A DNA stretch of 60,809 nucleotides from a virus, in IMG/VR virus record IMGVR_UViG_3300030118_007016, positions 1 through 60,809 of that record; one strand, written 5' to 3'. Positions 40,107-48,509 of this stretch are shown piece by piece. Within the stretch, counting starts at the first letter, position 1. Each line of letters begins with the position of its first letter. A model generated the notes under the pieces. The model saw only the letters and a program-made list of their open reading frames with translations, had not been told where the DNA came from and made no database searches. The position numbers and the translations under genes were made by a program.

Positions 40107-41091
40107 CCTTCAAGACCTCATACACTTTTTGGGCAGCATATCCGTCTCCATAGGGGCAGTCTCCGATAGGAATGTGATCCTCATTGACTTGATTGAAAAG
40201 ACCTTCCAAATCCTCTGGTTCAAGACACATAAAAGCAAAAGTGTTGACACCTTCAAGTCTTTCGGTTTTCTTTCGGCATACAATACATTTCTTTTTTAGA
40301 AAAGAAGTTTCTTCTTGTAATCCGCCAGAATCAGTGATAACCAGTCTTGTTTGAGCCAACAACTTTATAAACTTATTATACTCCATTGGCTCAATAATTT
40401 TAAGGTTTTTTAGCAAGTGTTTGTGCTTTTGGACATTAGGATTTGGGTGCAGGGGTATAATAAAATCTAAGTCTTTATTGCCTTCTGCAATCTTATCGAT
40501 GGTCTTGAACCATTGATCCATGTTGTGATGATTCTCTCTTCGATGCATTGTTACAATAACTTTGTTTGTGTATTCTGTCTCAATATCTCGTAGGTTATCC
40601 AGCACAGTATTGCCTACAACCTCTACTCTACCTTGAGTATTCTCATTAGATAAAAATACTTTGCTAAGATCTGTTGGACAAAGATGAACATCAGCAATTC
40701 TAGATATTGCCTGACGGTTGAACTCCTCTGGATATGGTTGATTTTTATCGTATGTCCTTAAACCTGCTTCCAAATGGATTACTTTGATCCTTCTGTGGAA
40801 AGCAGCAAGAGCAATAGAGAAAGCAGAAGTCGTGTCTCCCTGCACCAAAACAGACGTTACACCTTCAAAAATCTCTTCTAAGTTCATAACGGAACTCACG
40901 ATAGAGTCAAGTCGGTTTGGACCGTCTTTGATTTCTAACTTTACTAAATCTATGTCGTCCCCTACTTTTGAGAGTAGGTCTGTGTGCTGACCTGTGAAAA
41001 GCAAACGATAAGGAATATTGCCGTCCATTTGATCTAGCAATGGCTTAATTTTAATCCACTCTGGTCTAGTTCCAAAACTTAATAAAATCAT
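40096..41091 (-). CDS. UDP-N-acetylglucosamine 2-epimerase-like
   Basis: All hallmark motifs of the WecB/NeuC family are present: SFGTRPEWIKIKPLL, VLVQGDTTSAF, HLEAGLRTYDKNQPYPEEFN, RIADVHLCPTD, VGNTVLD, VTMHRRENH and TDSGGLQEE. The 331-residue length is a little below cellular enzymes (about 370). The reaction is the interconversion of UDP-GlcNAc and UDP-ManNAc, or a hydrolysing relative of it. That gives the pathway an N-acetyl-mannosamine-type precursor. Overlaps both neighbours by a few bases. Confidence 0.9.
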   Translation of the reverse strand: MILLSFGTRPEWIKIKPLLDQMDGNIPYRLLFTGQHTDLLSKVGDDIDLVKLEIKDGPNRLDSIVSSVMNLEEIFEGVTSVLVQGDTTSAFSIALAAFHRRIKVIHLEAGLRTYDKNQPYPEEFNRQAISRIADVHLCPTDLSKVFLSNENTQGRVEVVGNTVLDNLRDIETEYTNKVIVTMHRRENHHNMDQWFKTIDKIAEGNKDLDFIIPLHPNPNVQKHKHLLKNLKIIEPMEYNKFIKLLAQTRLVITDSGGLQEETSFLKKKCIVCRKKTERLEGVNTFAFMCLEPEDLEGLFNQVNEDHIPIGDCPYGDGYAAQKVYEVLKDEF

Positions 41092-42695
41092 ACTTTTATG
41101 CCTCGCACAGTTTCCCAGCCGCCTTTGATCGCTGTTTGAACGCAGACATCCCTTTCACTAAAAAACTGCTGATGTGATACAGCACTGTTAGTTGATGTTG
41201 CTTTTGTATCAATGCCCAATTCATTGCCCAAGATAGATCCGTGAAGACTTGTATCCTCTGGTGGGTGTGGGGGACAGTAGGTTTGTATATTGCCGTATTT
41301 CTGTGCAAGGTAAGAAAACTGGATGTCTTCTCCATTGTCCCAAGTAGTTGGCTTTTCTCTCCACAAGTGTGATAACCACTCTCGCTTAAAGAACCAAGCG
41401 TGTCCTACTAGATCTACCCTTGTTGTTTCACTATTTTGTGTGGGCCACCCGCATCGGTCGTGTTGAACATAGAACTTGTCGTTCAATGTGACACCAGCAG
41501 ATCCAAGAATGCCTTCGCTAGTTTTCATTGTTTCCAAACAGTTCTCAAACCAACGATCTCCCGGTATAGTGTCATCGTCAAAGATGGCTACATATTCAGT
41601 GTCAGCCAGCAAAGCAGCGGCAAACCTTCCATAAAACTTCCAGTTGTGATCATTGTGAAATACTCTATCAAGGTCCAGTTCTTTAAAGTTAAATCCAATG
41701 TTATCCTCGTGTTCATTTACCCACAGCCAAACCTGCGCTGGTCTGGTTGTTTGTTTTCTAATCGCATCAATCTGCATTCTAAGATTGTATGGACGACGGT
41801 ATGCATTTAAAATAACTGTAATAGGGGCAGTTGTAAACTCTTTTCTTTTCTCGCTTTCTAATACCTCGACAACTTTGTCAATAACCTCAGTTTTTTGGGA
41901 CCTTACAAAGTCAAGAAGCTCTTGTCCTTTATACTTTGGGAACCAATCCTCGCTTGCACATCCAAGGTTGTTATTAGTTTTAAGTTTACAGTTTACAATA
42001 CGGGCTTCAACAGCTAAACGACAAAAGGTTTCGAGGACTTGGGAAAAGAAGACCAGCCCGTCGTGTTGAGAAAGTTGGTTAATGAAGTTATCATAGTCTA
42101 AAGAAACAATAAGATTGTAATCAATATTGTGTTTTTCGCAGAAACTTTTCGCTTGATAGGTCCCTTTTATTTCATTGGAGCTGCTTAAAACAGCCATCTT
42201 GCCATTTTTCTTTGTATCTACATATTTTTGCAAAACATGTAGTTCTTCATCAGACCAAAGAGAACAACCAAGATTAATTACATTTGCTTCTCTAATGTTT
42301 TTGCTGATTACTTCTGCGTGTAGTTTAGATTGAGCAAAGACTGCCTTGGCATTTCTGTAGAACTCCAAGTTGGTCAAGTTAGTTGCTGGAACCCTATAGT
42401 CTTTGTAAGGTGAAGGATCTCGACCAACAATGTATTTGTGATCATGTTCATAGATTACATAATCACAAGTTTGTAGCAGACGCAAGCATGCAGGACTGAG
42501 CATAACAAAGTTGGATACAATAAAGGTTTTTTCTGCATTGTCTTTGATTAGCTTTTCTGTTACTTGCTTAGATTTTATGCGAGTTACTTTGTATCCTCGT
42601 TCAACAAGGGAGTTGACAACAACCTGATCTACAAGTTCACCGCCACCCTTTATCTCATCAGCATAAAAATCTGCTATGTGGATTATTCTTTTCAT
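41088..42695 (-). CDS. Two-domain glycosyltransferase (GT-B-like N-half, GT-A C-half)
   Basis: Residues 1-285 look like a GT4-type GT-B fold lacking some helices: IADFYADEIKGGGELVDQV, YVIYEHDHKY, KMAVLSSSNEIKGT and FFSQVLETFCRLAVEARI. Residues about 290-535 are a GT2-like GT-A domain: APITVILNAYRRPYNLRMQI, EYVAIFDDDTIPGDRWFENC with a DDD metal motif, and WDNGEDIQFSYLAQKYG carrying the acidic ED acceptor-site pair. A bifunctional enzyme adding two sugars is likely. The second half is the better-supported catalytic unit. Confidence 0.82.
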   Translation of the reverse strand: MKRIIHIADFYADEIKGGGELVDQVVVNSLVERGYKVTRIKSKQVTEKLIKDNAEKTFIVSNFVMLSPACLRLLQTCDYVIYEHDHKYIVGRDPSPYKDYRVPATNLTNLEFYRNAKAVFAQSKLHAEVISKNIREANVINLGCSLWSDEELHVLQKYVDTKKNGKMAVLSSSNEIKGTYQAKSFCEKHNIDYNLIVSLDYDNFINQLSQHDGLVFFSQVLETFCRLAVEARIVNCKLKTNNNLGCASEDWFPKYKGQELLDFVRSQKTEVIDKVVEVLESEKRKEFTTAPITVILNAYRRPYNLRMQIDAIRKQTTRPAQVWLWVNEHEDNIGFNFKELDLDRVFHNDHNWKFYGRFAAALLADTEYVAIFDDDTIPGDRWFENCLETMKTSEGILGSAGVTLNDKFYVQHDRCGWPTQNSETTRVDLVGHAWFFKREWLSHLWREKPTTWDNGEDIQFSYLAQKYGNIQTYCPPHPPEDTSLHGSILGNELGIDTKATSTNSAVSHQQFFSERDVCVQTAIKGGWETVRGIKV

Positions 42696-43969
42696 TATTC
42701 AAAACTTATAACAGGCTCTTCTTCTTTTTGAGTTTCTACAGGAATGACAGCGTTTGCAAAAGCTTCATATTGTTTGTCTTCATCAAATTCTTTTTTAATC
42801 CAAGTTTTAAGTTTTTTAGCCATTTCTTCATATTTGCTATAGTCTTCATAAACGTTACTAACAACTTTTTTGAAACTACTTTCATCAGCATAGCACCACA
42901 TTGAGTCTGCCTGTAGCACCCCATCCCACACAGCCTCTTGTTGAATAGGACCAAGTGTATACTCCACCTCTGCAAACATCGGCTTTAAAACTGTTTGTGT
43001 TTTCTTTTTCGATCCTTTTTTTCTTTGCTTTTGGGGCATATTTAAAAAATCACATTGTCCACTCCAGTTAGTAGTAATAACTGGAAGTCCACAATAAGCC
43101 GATTCGAAAAGAGGAAGACCGTAGCCCTCACCGTGGCTCAAAGAAATAAAAGCTTTGATTTTTGGATGCGAATACAATCCAATCATCTCAGGGTCAGACA
43201 TATCCCCATGCAAAACGTATAACTTACATTGAACACCATCAGCAGCGAACTGAGAGACAAGGTTCTCAAACTGCATCTTGTCCATCGTTGAATTGTTTCT
43301 AAAAAAACCTTTTATTACAAGACCAACATTTGGGTTATCTTTGAAGTTTTCTACAAACCACTTAATTGTATTGCTAGCATTTTTTCTTGGACCCCATTGT
43401 GATACCATCAAAAAATTAAAATCTGTTTCCAAATCCAGCTTCAAAGACTTTTTCTTTGTTTTTTTTGCAGGATAATTTACAACAGTAATAGGAATATTTG
43501 ATTTCCTAACACTAGCTTCTCCAACCTTTTCATTATTAGCACGGTTATACACTGGATAGCTAGTATTTTCTAGTGTATTCTTTGAGTGCGAAGAGGTCAC
43601 GACAATCCTATCCATGGCGATACTTTTCTCAACCCATTGGGGAGATACTTTTGTTGTCTCAATTCCAGCGGTGTATCCAACATTTACAGGAGCTATTTTT
43701 TCCCACTCATTAGGTATAGTAACTTGTAAAGAAACATCAAACTTACCATCGCCCTGCATATGATGGAATGTTTTGCCTATTAAATAATCGACATAGTTTT
43801 TTTCTTCATCATATTGAGAAACCCATCCAGTTTGTCCCCAGTTGGTATTAATCAAATATAGATCGATCTTATCTTCTTGTCTTCTTAAAGAACGCAGTGC
43901 AAATCTTGCCTGTTCTCCATAACCAGATCTGCTCAACACTGGTCCTCTAATAACAACCTTTTTTTTCAT
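42695..43969 (-). CDS. Glycosyltransferase family 4-like, 424 aa
   Basis: A GT-B retaining-type glycosyltransferase. The N-terminus GPVLSRSGYGEQARFALRSL is the donor/acceptor glycine loop. The C-terminal donor domain has FNFLMVSQWGPRKNASNTIK, then KAFISLSHGEGYGLPLFESAYCG with the conserved E-x(7)-E motif, and PVITTNWSGQCDFL. No signal or membrane span. It follows the next GT gene by 14 nt, with GAGGAAA before the ATG at 43969. Substrate unknown. Confidence 0.88.
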   Translation of the reverse strand: MKKKVVIRGPVLSRSGYGEQARFALRSLRRQEDKIDLYLINTNWGQTGWVSQYDEEKNYVDYLIGKTFHHMQGDGKFDVSLQVTIPNEWEKIAPVNVGYTAGIETTKVSPQWVEKSIAMDRIVVTSSHSKNTLENTSYPVYNRANNEKVGEASVRKSNIPITVVNYPAKKTKKKSLKLDLETDFNFLMVSQWGPRKNASNTIKWFVENFKDNPNVGLVIKGFFRNNSTMDKMQFENLVSQFAADGVQCKLYVLHGDMSDPEMIGLYSHPKIKAFISLSHGEGYGLPLFESAYCGLPVITTNWSGQCDFLNMPQKQRKKGSKKKTQTVLKPMFAEVEYTLGPIQQEAVWDGVLQADSMWCYADESSFKKVVSNVYEDYSKYEEMAKKLKTWIKKEFDEDKQYEAFANAVIPVETQKEEEPVISFE

Positions 43970-43983
43970 TACGTTTCCTCTTT

Positions 43984-45240
43984 TTAATTAATCTTTTTGA
44001 ACGTCCATGGACTATACTGCTTTCTGGTTTCCCAAGAACCTCGCTCCTCATGTACTCTATCCAGCAAATCTACCCATTTTTGTTGATATTTTTCGTAAGA
44101 ATAGTTTGTGAGAACATGCTCTCTACCAGCTTTGCCAAGCGCTTCTCTTTCTTCTTTACTCATATTATACATTTCTCTCATGGCACTCATAAAATCTTCT
44201 TTACTAACCCTGTCCTCATAGATGTATGGCACCTGTTGGGATCCGATTATTGCTTTTGAGCAGGGCTGGATGCCAATACCAAACCAATTTTCTCCATCTG
44301 TGACTTGTTCTTGTAGTCCTCCGGTCATATTGACTACGATAGGAGTTCCACAAGACAGAGATTCTAGAGTAGCCAAGCCGAAGCCCTCTGCATCGGATAT
44401 ATTGATCGTGCAATCTGCAAGATTATACATCATCCCTAGTTGCTCAGGAGAAACTTTATTTGTTGATAGTCTAATTTGTCCATCCACGGCACCAAAATGT
44501 TGCATCAAGTGTTCTAGTGGCTGACCATATGGATCATTTGGATCAGTATGCATTAGCAAAACTACCTTATCTTTACCGACTTCATTAGCAAAATCATTAA
44601 ACCACTTTAATAAACTGCCACTTAGCTTTCTTCTTGCATTCCTATTATTCCAAAAGAATACAAATTTACCATCTAAATTTTGTTTTGTTTTTATTTCATC
44701 AATAGTATCTTGGTCGACCGGCTTAAAAAACTGTGGATCTACTGCATGGGGTAAATAAATATTTTCAACCTTGTCTGTAACTTCTGAAACTACCTCATGT
44801 GTAACTTTAGATATGGAAGCTATAACGTCAGTCGACTCATACCACCCTTTATTAAAAACAGGCGCTGGATGATTATCCCATACATGATAATACACCATTG
44901 GAACTTTGTCTCTAATCTCATTGTCCATTAACCAAAGCCATTCATAAAATCTAGGGTCCGTCATAAACCACAAGATATCGGGCTTTTGAGTGGACAATAT
45001 GGACCTGATTTGTTCTTGGGTGCCGTATCCATCGACTGGAAATATTGTCCAATCTCCATTTGATCCCTCAACTGTGATAGGATCATAAGTTGGATGCTTA
45101 ACTGCTCCTCCTAGAGATATAACCTGATATCTGCCTGTTTTTAGCAATGCATCAATCATGTTTTTTGTTTGATTTGCTACTCCGGATGGAGACAACGGGT
45201 GGTCGCTAAGTGTCAAAACTTTAATTTTTTTATCTGTCAT
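43984..45240 (-). CDS. Glycosyltransferase family 4-like, 418 aa
   Basis: ATG at 45240 makes an ATGA overlap with the nuclease gene; a TTG two codons earlier is not needed. The N-terminal Rossmann half has VLTLSDHPLSPSGVANQTKN and DILWFMTDPRFYEWL. The C-terminal half has FVFFWNNRNARRKLSGSLLK, then CTINISDAEGFGLATLESLS with the E-x(7)-E motif, CGTPIVVNMTGGLQEQV and a C-terminal helix. A retaining GT4 enzyme using an NDP-sugar, related in plan to the neighbouring GT gene but not a recent duplicate. Confidence 0.88.
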   Translation of the reverse strand: MTDKKIKVLTLSDHPLSPSGVANQTKNMIDALLKTGRYQVISLGGAVKHPTYDPITVEGSNGDWTIFPVDGYGTQEQIRSILSTQKPDILWFMTDPRFYEWLWLMDNEIRDKVPMVYYHVWDNHPAPVFNKGWYESTDVIASISKVTHEVVSEVTDKVENIYLPHAVDPQFFKPVDQDTIDEIKTKQNLDGKFVFFWNNRNARRKLSGSLLKWFNDFANEVGKDKVVLLMHTDPNDPYGQPLEHLMQHFGAVDGQIRLSTNKVSPEQLGMMYNLADCTINISDAEGFGLATLESLSCGTPIVVNMTGGLQEQVTDGENWFGIGIQPCSKAIIGSQQVPYIYEDRVSKEDFMSAMREMYNMSKEEREALGKAGREHVLTNYSYEKYQQKWVDLLDRVHEERGSWETRKQYSPWTFKKIN

Positions 45241-46010
45241 TTGCAATGTTCCGTTTTATGAAATTCACACTTGCGGCATGCAAGCCTGTTTTTTATGAAG
45301 TTTTTCTTCTCAATATTGTAAATCGCTTTTTCAAGAAATTTAAGTGCATTTTCAGTTTTTCTTGGACCACTTGTGACTCGAAATATTTCAACTCTTTCTT
45401 TTTTAGCTGTTCTTTTAAGCAGTGCGAAGTGAGTTTCTATCATCTTAGGGTCTACATTGTGCTTTTTAGCCCAATAATGCTTGTAAAAAGTCAACTGGTA
45501 GGTCATCATTGGGTCAGATTTCTTGCGAGCATCCCATCCCCAAGAGCATGTTTTCCAATCGATGATATGTGTCTTGCCATCAGAGGTCTCGATAACCAAA
45601 TCAATGAAGCCTTTGAACTTATTTTTCTCTTCACAAGGGAAATCTTCGATGATTTCCATCAAATCCTCTTCAGCAGCGAGGACTTTATACTCTCCAAAGT
45701 GCTCTTTCATGGCAGGAAGCACTTCTTCGAGGATCAATGGACCTTGATTTTCCATGGAAGTAACCAATTTTTCGTCTTTTTTAACATTTTTGGGCAAATT
45801 TTCAAGACTTTCTTTGAATTTTAGGTCAAAAAACGATTTTTTATCGTCCAAACCCTCAGTCATCATCTTTTCGCAGGTATCGTGGATAGCATTACCAAAA
45901 GCAGTGAAAGCATTGCCTTCAAAGCCTTTTACCTTGTCTATGTTCATTAATTTGTGATAAAAAGGACAAAAATCCCAGTTTTTTGCCTCAGAAAAGCTAA
46001 TATGACCCAT
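45237..46010 (-). CDS. PD-(D/E)XK nuclease, RecB/Cas4-like
   Basis: ISFSEAKNWDFCPFYHKLMNI and AFTAFGNAIHDTCEKMM start the fold; the catalytic residues are Asp137 in KGFIDLVIET and D151-x-K153 in HIIDWKTCSW. Three C-terminal cysteines (ACRKCEFHKTEHCK) with Cys15 near the N-terminus resemble the four-Cys iron-sulfur site of Cas4 and AddB nucleases. At 257 residues it is a stand-alone exonuclease-like protein. It is the first gene upstream of the GT run, though a DNA-end-processing role is unrelated to glycans. Confidence 0.85.
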   Translation of the reverse strand: MGHISFSEAKNWDFCPFYHKLMNIDKVKGFEGNAFTAFGNAIHDTCEKMMTEGLDDKKSFFDLKFKESLENLPKNVKKDEKLVTSMENQGPLILEEVLPAMKEHFGEYKVLAAEEDLMEIIEDFPCEEKNKFKGFIDLVIETSDGKTHIIDWKTCSWGWDARKKSDPMMTYQLTFYKHYWAKKHNVDPKMIETHFALLKRTAKKERVEIFRVTSGPRKTENALKFLEKAIYNIEKKNFIKNRLACRKCEFHKTEHCK

Positions 46011-46012
46011 TT

Positions 46013-46708
46013 TTACTCCATATCTGCTAAAGTTTCAATCCTATTATACAGTATGGGGCTAATGTTTGCAAGTATTTTTAAATCTTTGTATAGAAAATAT
46101 GCCTCAAAACCTCTGGCAAAGTATTCTCTGAGAGATGTAGCTGCATATGGTGAGTAAAACAATCCGTTAACATAAGAACTTAAACTTGGGTATCCTATAT
46201 CCATGTAAAGATATTCGTCAAAACTCTCGTCATAGTCCGGATTTCTAAAGAAATCAATGCTAACAACAGGTTCATCATATGCCATCAATATCTGGAAAAG
46301 TTTTTCTCTTTTTCCGAGAAACTCAGCTTCAACCCTTCCATCGCCGTAAATTTCATCATAATATTTTTCCTCCACTGCATGTGCAATCTCGTGAATAATA
46401 TCATCAGCCATATCCATAGCGTTGTCTTGTACATTAATAATGTAAATCGCACCATTTTCATATGCTGCGTTAGCTTGTCTTTCTTGAAAAAAAGAAAAGT
46501 CCCCAACATAGATTACATCTACATTAGAGACAAGGAAGGAAGGAAGTGAATTTTGTACTATTTTTATTACATCTTGTAGGCTGCTTTTGCCGTCTGTAAA
46601 GATTAGTTCATCTTTTATATAAACAGGTATTTTAGAACCAAATAAACTGTGGTGATTCATAGACTTAGATTTTTTTAAGCTTTCCCTTATGTAATCACTC
46701 TTGCTCAT
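46013..46708 (-). CDS. Zincin metallopeptidase resembling anthrax lethal factor catalytic domain
   Basis: I take the ATG at 46708 as the start; an upstream TTG (46744) would add 12 mostly basic residues. The active site is ADDIIHEIAHAVEEKY (HExxH; His118/His122 if numbered from the TTG). A downstream helix, SLREYFARGFEAYFLYKD, offers the glutamate third zinc ligand in the position seen in lethal-factor-like (ATLF) domains. FGSKIPVYIKDELIFTDGK and GDFSFFQERQANAAYENGAI match the region preceding HExxH in that group. No signal peptide, so it would act inside the host cell. Target unknown. Confidence 0.68.
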   Translation of the reverse strand: MSKSDYIRESLKKSKSMNHHSLFGSKIPVYIKDELIFTDGKSSLQDVIKIVQNSLPSFLVSNVDVIYVGDFSFFQERQANAAYENGAIYIINVQDNAMDMADDIIHEIAHAVEEKYYDEIYGDGRVEAEFLGKREKLFQILMAYDEPVVSIDFFRNPDYDESFDEYLYMDIGYPSLSSYVNGLFYSPYAATSLREYFARGFEAYFLYKDLKILANISPILYNRIETLADME

Positions 46709-46994
46709 TTTTTTCTTGTTCTTCTTCCCATGCTTTGCGACCAACTTCTACATCGCTAAGAGCCTGTTGATAACCTCTAATAAAGTTTTCTTCCGCAACA
46801 GCCAGAACAAACTCTGGGAATTCATCGGCTAGTTGTTCAACAATCATCTCTACTGTTACGTTGTCTCCATCTGGAGTTTGTTTTTCACCGACATAGTTGA
46901 CAAGCATTTTCTTCAACTCGTTAGTTGACTCGACAACTTCATCAAGAACTTCATTTGCATCTTCTACTTCTGTATTTTTAAACTCGATATCCAT
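46695..46994 (-). CDS. Acidic helical protein of unknown function, 99 aa
   Basis: True start is the ATG at 46994 with GGAGAAATA before it; the frame extends upstream only by reading through a tRNA gene. The product is acidic and helical (DIEFKNTEVEDANEVLDEVV, later WEEEQEKNEQE). A segment MIVEQLADEFPEFVLAVAEE is followed by FIRGYQQALSDVEVG. It overlaps the metallopeptidase start by 14 nt. No family is recognised. Transcription probably begins at the sigma70 promoter in front of the tRNA. Confidence 0.75.
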   Translation of the reverse strand: MDIEFKNTEVEDANEVLDEVVESTNELKKMLVNYVGEKQTPDGDNVTVEMIVEQLADEFPEFVLAVAEENFIRGYQQALSDVEVGRKAWEEEQEKNEQE

Positions 46995-47008
46995 TATTTC
47001 TCCATATT

Positions 47009-47084
47009 TGGTGGACCCACTCGGACTCGAACCGAGAACCTGCCGGTTATGAGCCGGATGCTCTAACCATTGAGCTATAGGTCC
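47009..47084 (-). tRNA. tRNA-Ile2 (CAU anticodon; possibly Met)
   Basis: A 76-nt cloverleaf with a 7-bp acceptor (GGACCTA/TGGGTCC), D arm GCTC/GAGC, anticodon loop CTCATAA, T arm CTCGG/CCGAG with TTCGAGT, discriminator A and encoded CCA. The CAU anticodon may be Met or the lysidine-modified Ile reading AUA. The D-arm sequence AGCTCAATGGTTAGAGCA is closer to bacterial tRNA-Ile2 than to elongator Met, and the other phage tRNAs also read AT-rich codons. A 27-43 mismatch in the anticodon stem is noted. Confidence 0.85.
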
Positions 47085-47094
47085 AATATAGATT

Positions 47095-47123
47095 AATATA
47101 GCGCAATATTTAAGTTGTGTCAA
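47095..47123 (-). promoter_or_regulatory. Sigma70-type promoter before tRNA-Ile2
   Basis: TTGACA at 47118-47123, 17-bp spacer, TATATT at 47095-47100 on the minus strand. The predicted start lies about 4 nt before the tRNA. It lies between the PhoH stop and the tRNA and may drive the tRNA and the genes after it. Confidence 0.75.
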
Positions 47124-47131
47124 TAAAAAAG

Positions 47132-48439
47132 TTATAAAATCTTTGCTGCTAGAGTTGCAACTTTTGATCTTTCACCTTTTTGGAGGGTAATATGACCTGA
47201 TATATCATGTTCTTTAAACTTTTCAACAGCATAAGTTAAGCCATTGGAAGTTTCATCAATATAAATGTTGTCGATTTGCTCGATATCACCAGTAAGAATT
47301 ATTTTTGTTCCTTCACCAACACGAGTGAGAATGGTTTTGAGTTCATGTCTTGTAAGGTTTTGGGCTTCGTCAATAATAATGAATGCATTAGTGATTGATC
47401 TACCACGAATGTAGGTGATCGCTTCAATCTCAATAACGCCGCTTTCAAAATACATTTTTACAGTATCTCGATCATTGCCCATCAAAAATTCTAGATTATC
47501 TTTAATGGGCATCAGCCAAGGGTCCATTTTTTCTTCAAGTGTTCCGGGCAAATATCCAATATCATTTCCTAATGGCTGAATGGGTCTAGAAACAATCAGT
47601 TTTTTATATTCGGATTCCTCACCTAATACCTGCTCCAGTCCCGCCGCTACTGCTAATAAAGTTTTGCCAGAGCCAGCCTGACCAATCAATGAAACAACCT
47701 CAACGTCTGGGTCCATTAATAAATCTAGAGCGAATGTTTGTTCTTTGTTTCTTGCATCGATTCCCCACACAGTATCTGTATTATACATTTTCATGAGCGG
47801 ATCATTGTAGCTGAAAAATCTAGCTAGCGCTGTCTTTTTGTCGTTTGAGTTAGATACAAGCATGACATATTGGTTTGAAAACAATTTAATCTCATCTTTA
47901 TCTGCGTAGATCTTCTCTCCAGAATAAAAAGAGTCAACAACTTGTTCATCTACAAGGTATTTTGTAAGACCTGTAAAAACTTCATCTTTATTTTCAACTG
48001 TGTCGTGGGCGATATAATCTTCACACAAAAGACCAAGCGAGTCACATTTGACACGCATATTAATATCTTGCGAGACAACAATAACTTTTTTTCTTTTATA
48101 TTTTGCTTTTTCGGTGAGAGCAGTAGCTATGATTTGATTATCTGGCACACTTAAGTCAAAATCGTGAGGGAGACCTTCCGTTTCATAGTGTTGTACAAAA
48201 AGCTTCCCTTTGCCTTCTCCTAATGAAACACCTTTGAAAAGACTACCCTTTGTCCTGTATACATCTAGAATACGAATGACATAACGAGCATTAAAACCTG
48301 CCCCGTCTTGTCTAGCTTTGTTTTTATCTATTTCATCTAAGACTTTAAGTGGGATGACAATATCGTTTTCTTCAAACTGCTTTAAACAGTTGGGATCAGA
48401 TAGAAAGACACAAGTGTCTAGAACAAATATTTTTTTCAC
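47132..48439 (-). CDS. phoH: PIN domain-PhoH ATPase fusion (PhoH2 type)
   Basis: Residues 1-140 are a PIN RNase: IFVLDTCVFLSDPNCLK with Asp8, VIPLKVLDEIDKNKA, and PDNQIIATAL. Residues about 225-435 are a PhoH ATPase: SLIGQAGSGKTLLAVAAG (Walker A), FIIIDEAQNLTRHELKTILT (Walker B and motif III) and IILTGDIEQID. The PIN-PhoH combination is an RNA-unwinding and cleaving enzyme in bacteria; PhoH proteins are very common in marine T4-like phages. The start is GTG at 48439 with GAGG 8 nt upstream. It is divergent from the trypsin-like gene across a 70-nt promoter region. Confidence 0.92.
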   Translation of the reverse strand: MKKIFVLDTCVFLSDPNCLKQFEENDIVIPLKVLDEIDKNKARQDGAGFNARYVIRILDVYRTKGSLFKGVSLGEGKGKLFVQHYETEGLPHDFDLSVPDNQIIATALTEKAKYKRKKVIVVSQDINMRVKCDSLGLLCEDYIAHDTVENKDEVFTGLTKYLVDEQVVDSFYSGEKIYADKDEIKLFSNQYVMLVSNSNDKKTALARFFSYNDPLMKMYNTDTVWGIDARNKEQTFALDLLMDPDVEVVSLIGQAGSGKTLLAVAAGLEQVLGEESEYKKLIVSRPIQPLGNDIGYLPGTLEEKMDPWLMPIKDNLEFLMGNDRDTVKMYFESGVIEIEAITYIRGRSITNAFIIIDEAQNLTRHELKTILTRVGEGTKIILTGDIEQIDNIYIDETSNGLTYAVEKFKEHDISGHITLQKGERSKVATLAAKIL

Positions 48440-48454
48440 AGGGTTACCTCGTGT

Positions 48455-48467
48455 TATAAATACTACC
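48455..48467 (+). promoter_or_regulatory. T4-type late promoter TATAAATACTA
   Basis: TATAAATA (48455-48462) continuing CTACC matches the T4 late consensus TATAAATACTATT at eleven positions and lies 47 nt before the trypsin-like ATG. Read on the other strand it is AGTATTTATA, 15 nt before phoH, so which gene it serves is uncertain. Confidence 0.6.
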
Positions 48468-48509
48468 AGAAAATATTAAAGTTTAAACTTTTTTTAAACT
48501 ACTTAAAGT

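Noticed and set aside
46995-47123. Upstream extension of the 99-residue gene
   Set aside because: It would translate through tRNA-Ile2; a GGAG site and ATG at 46994 give a better start.
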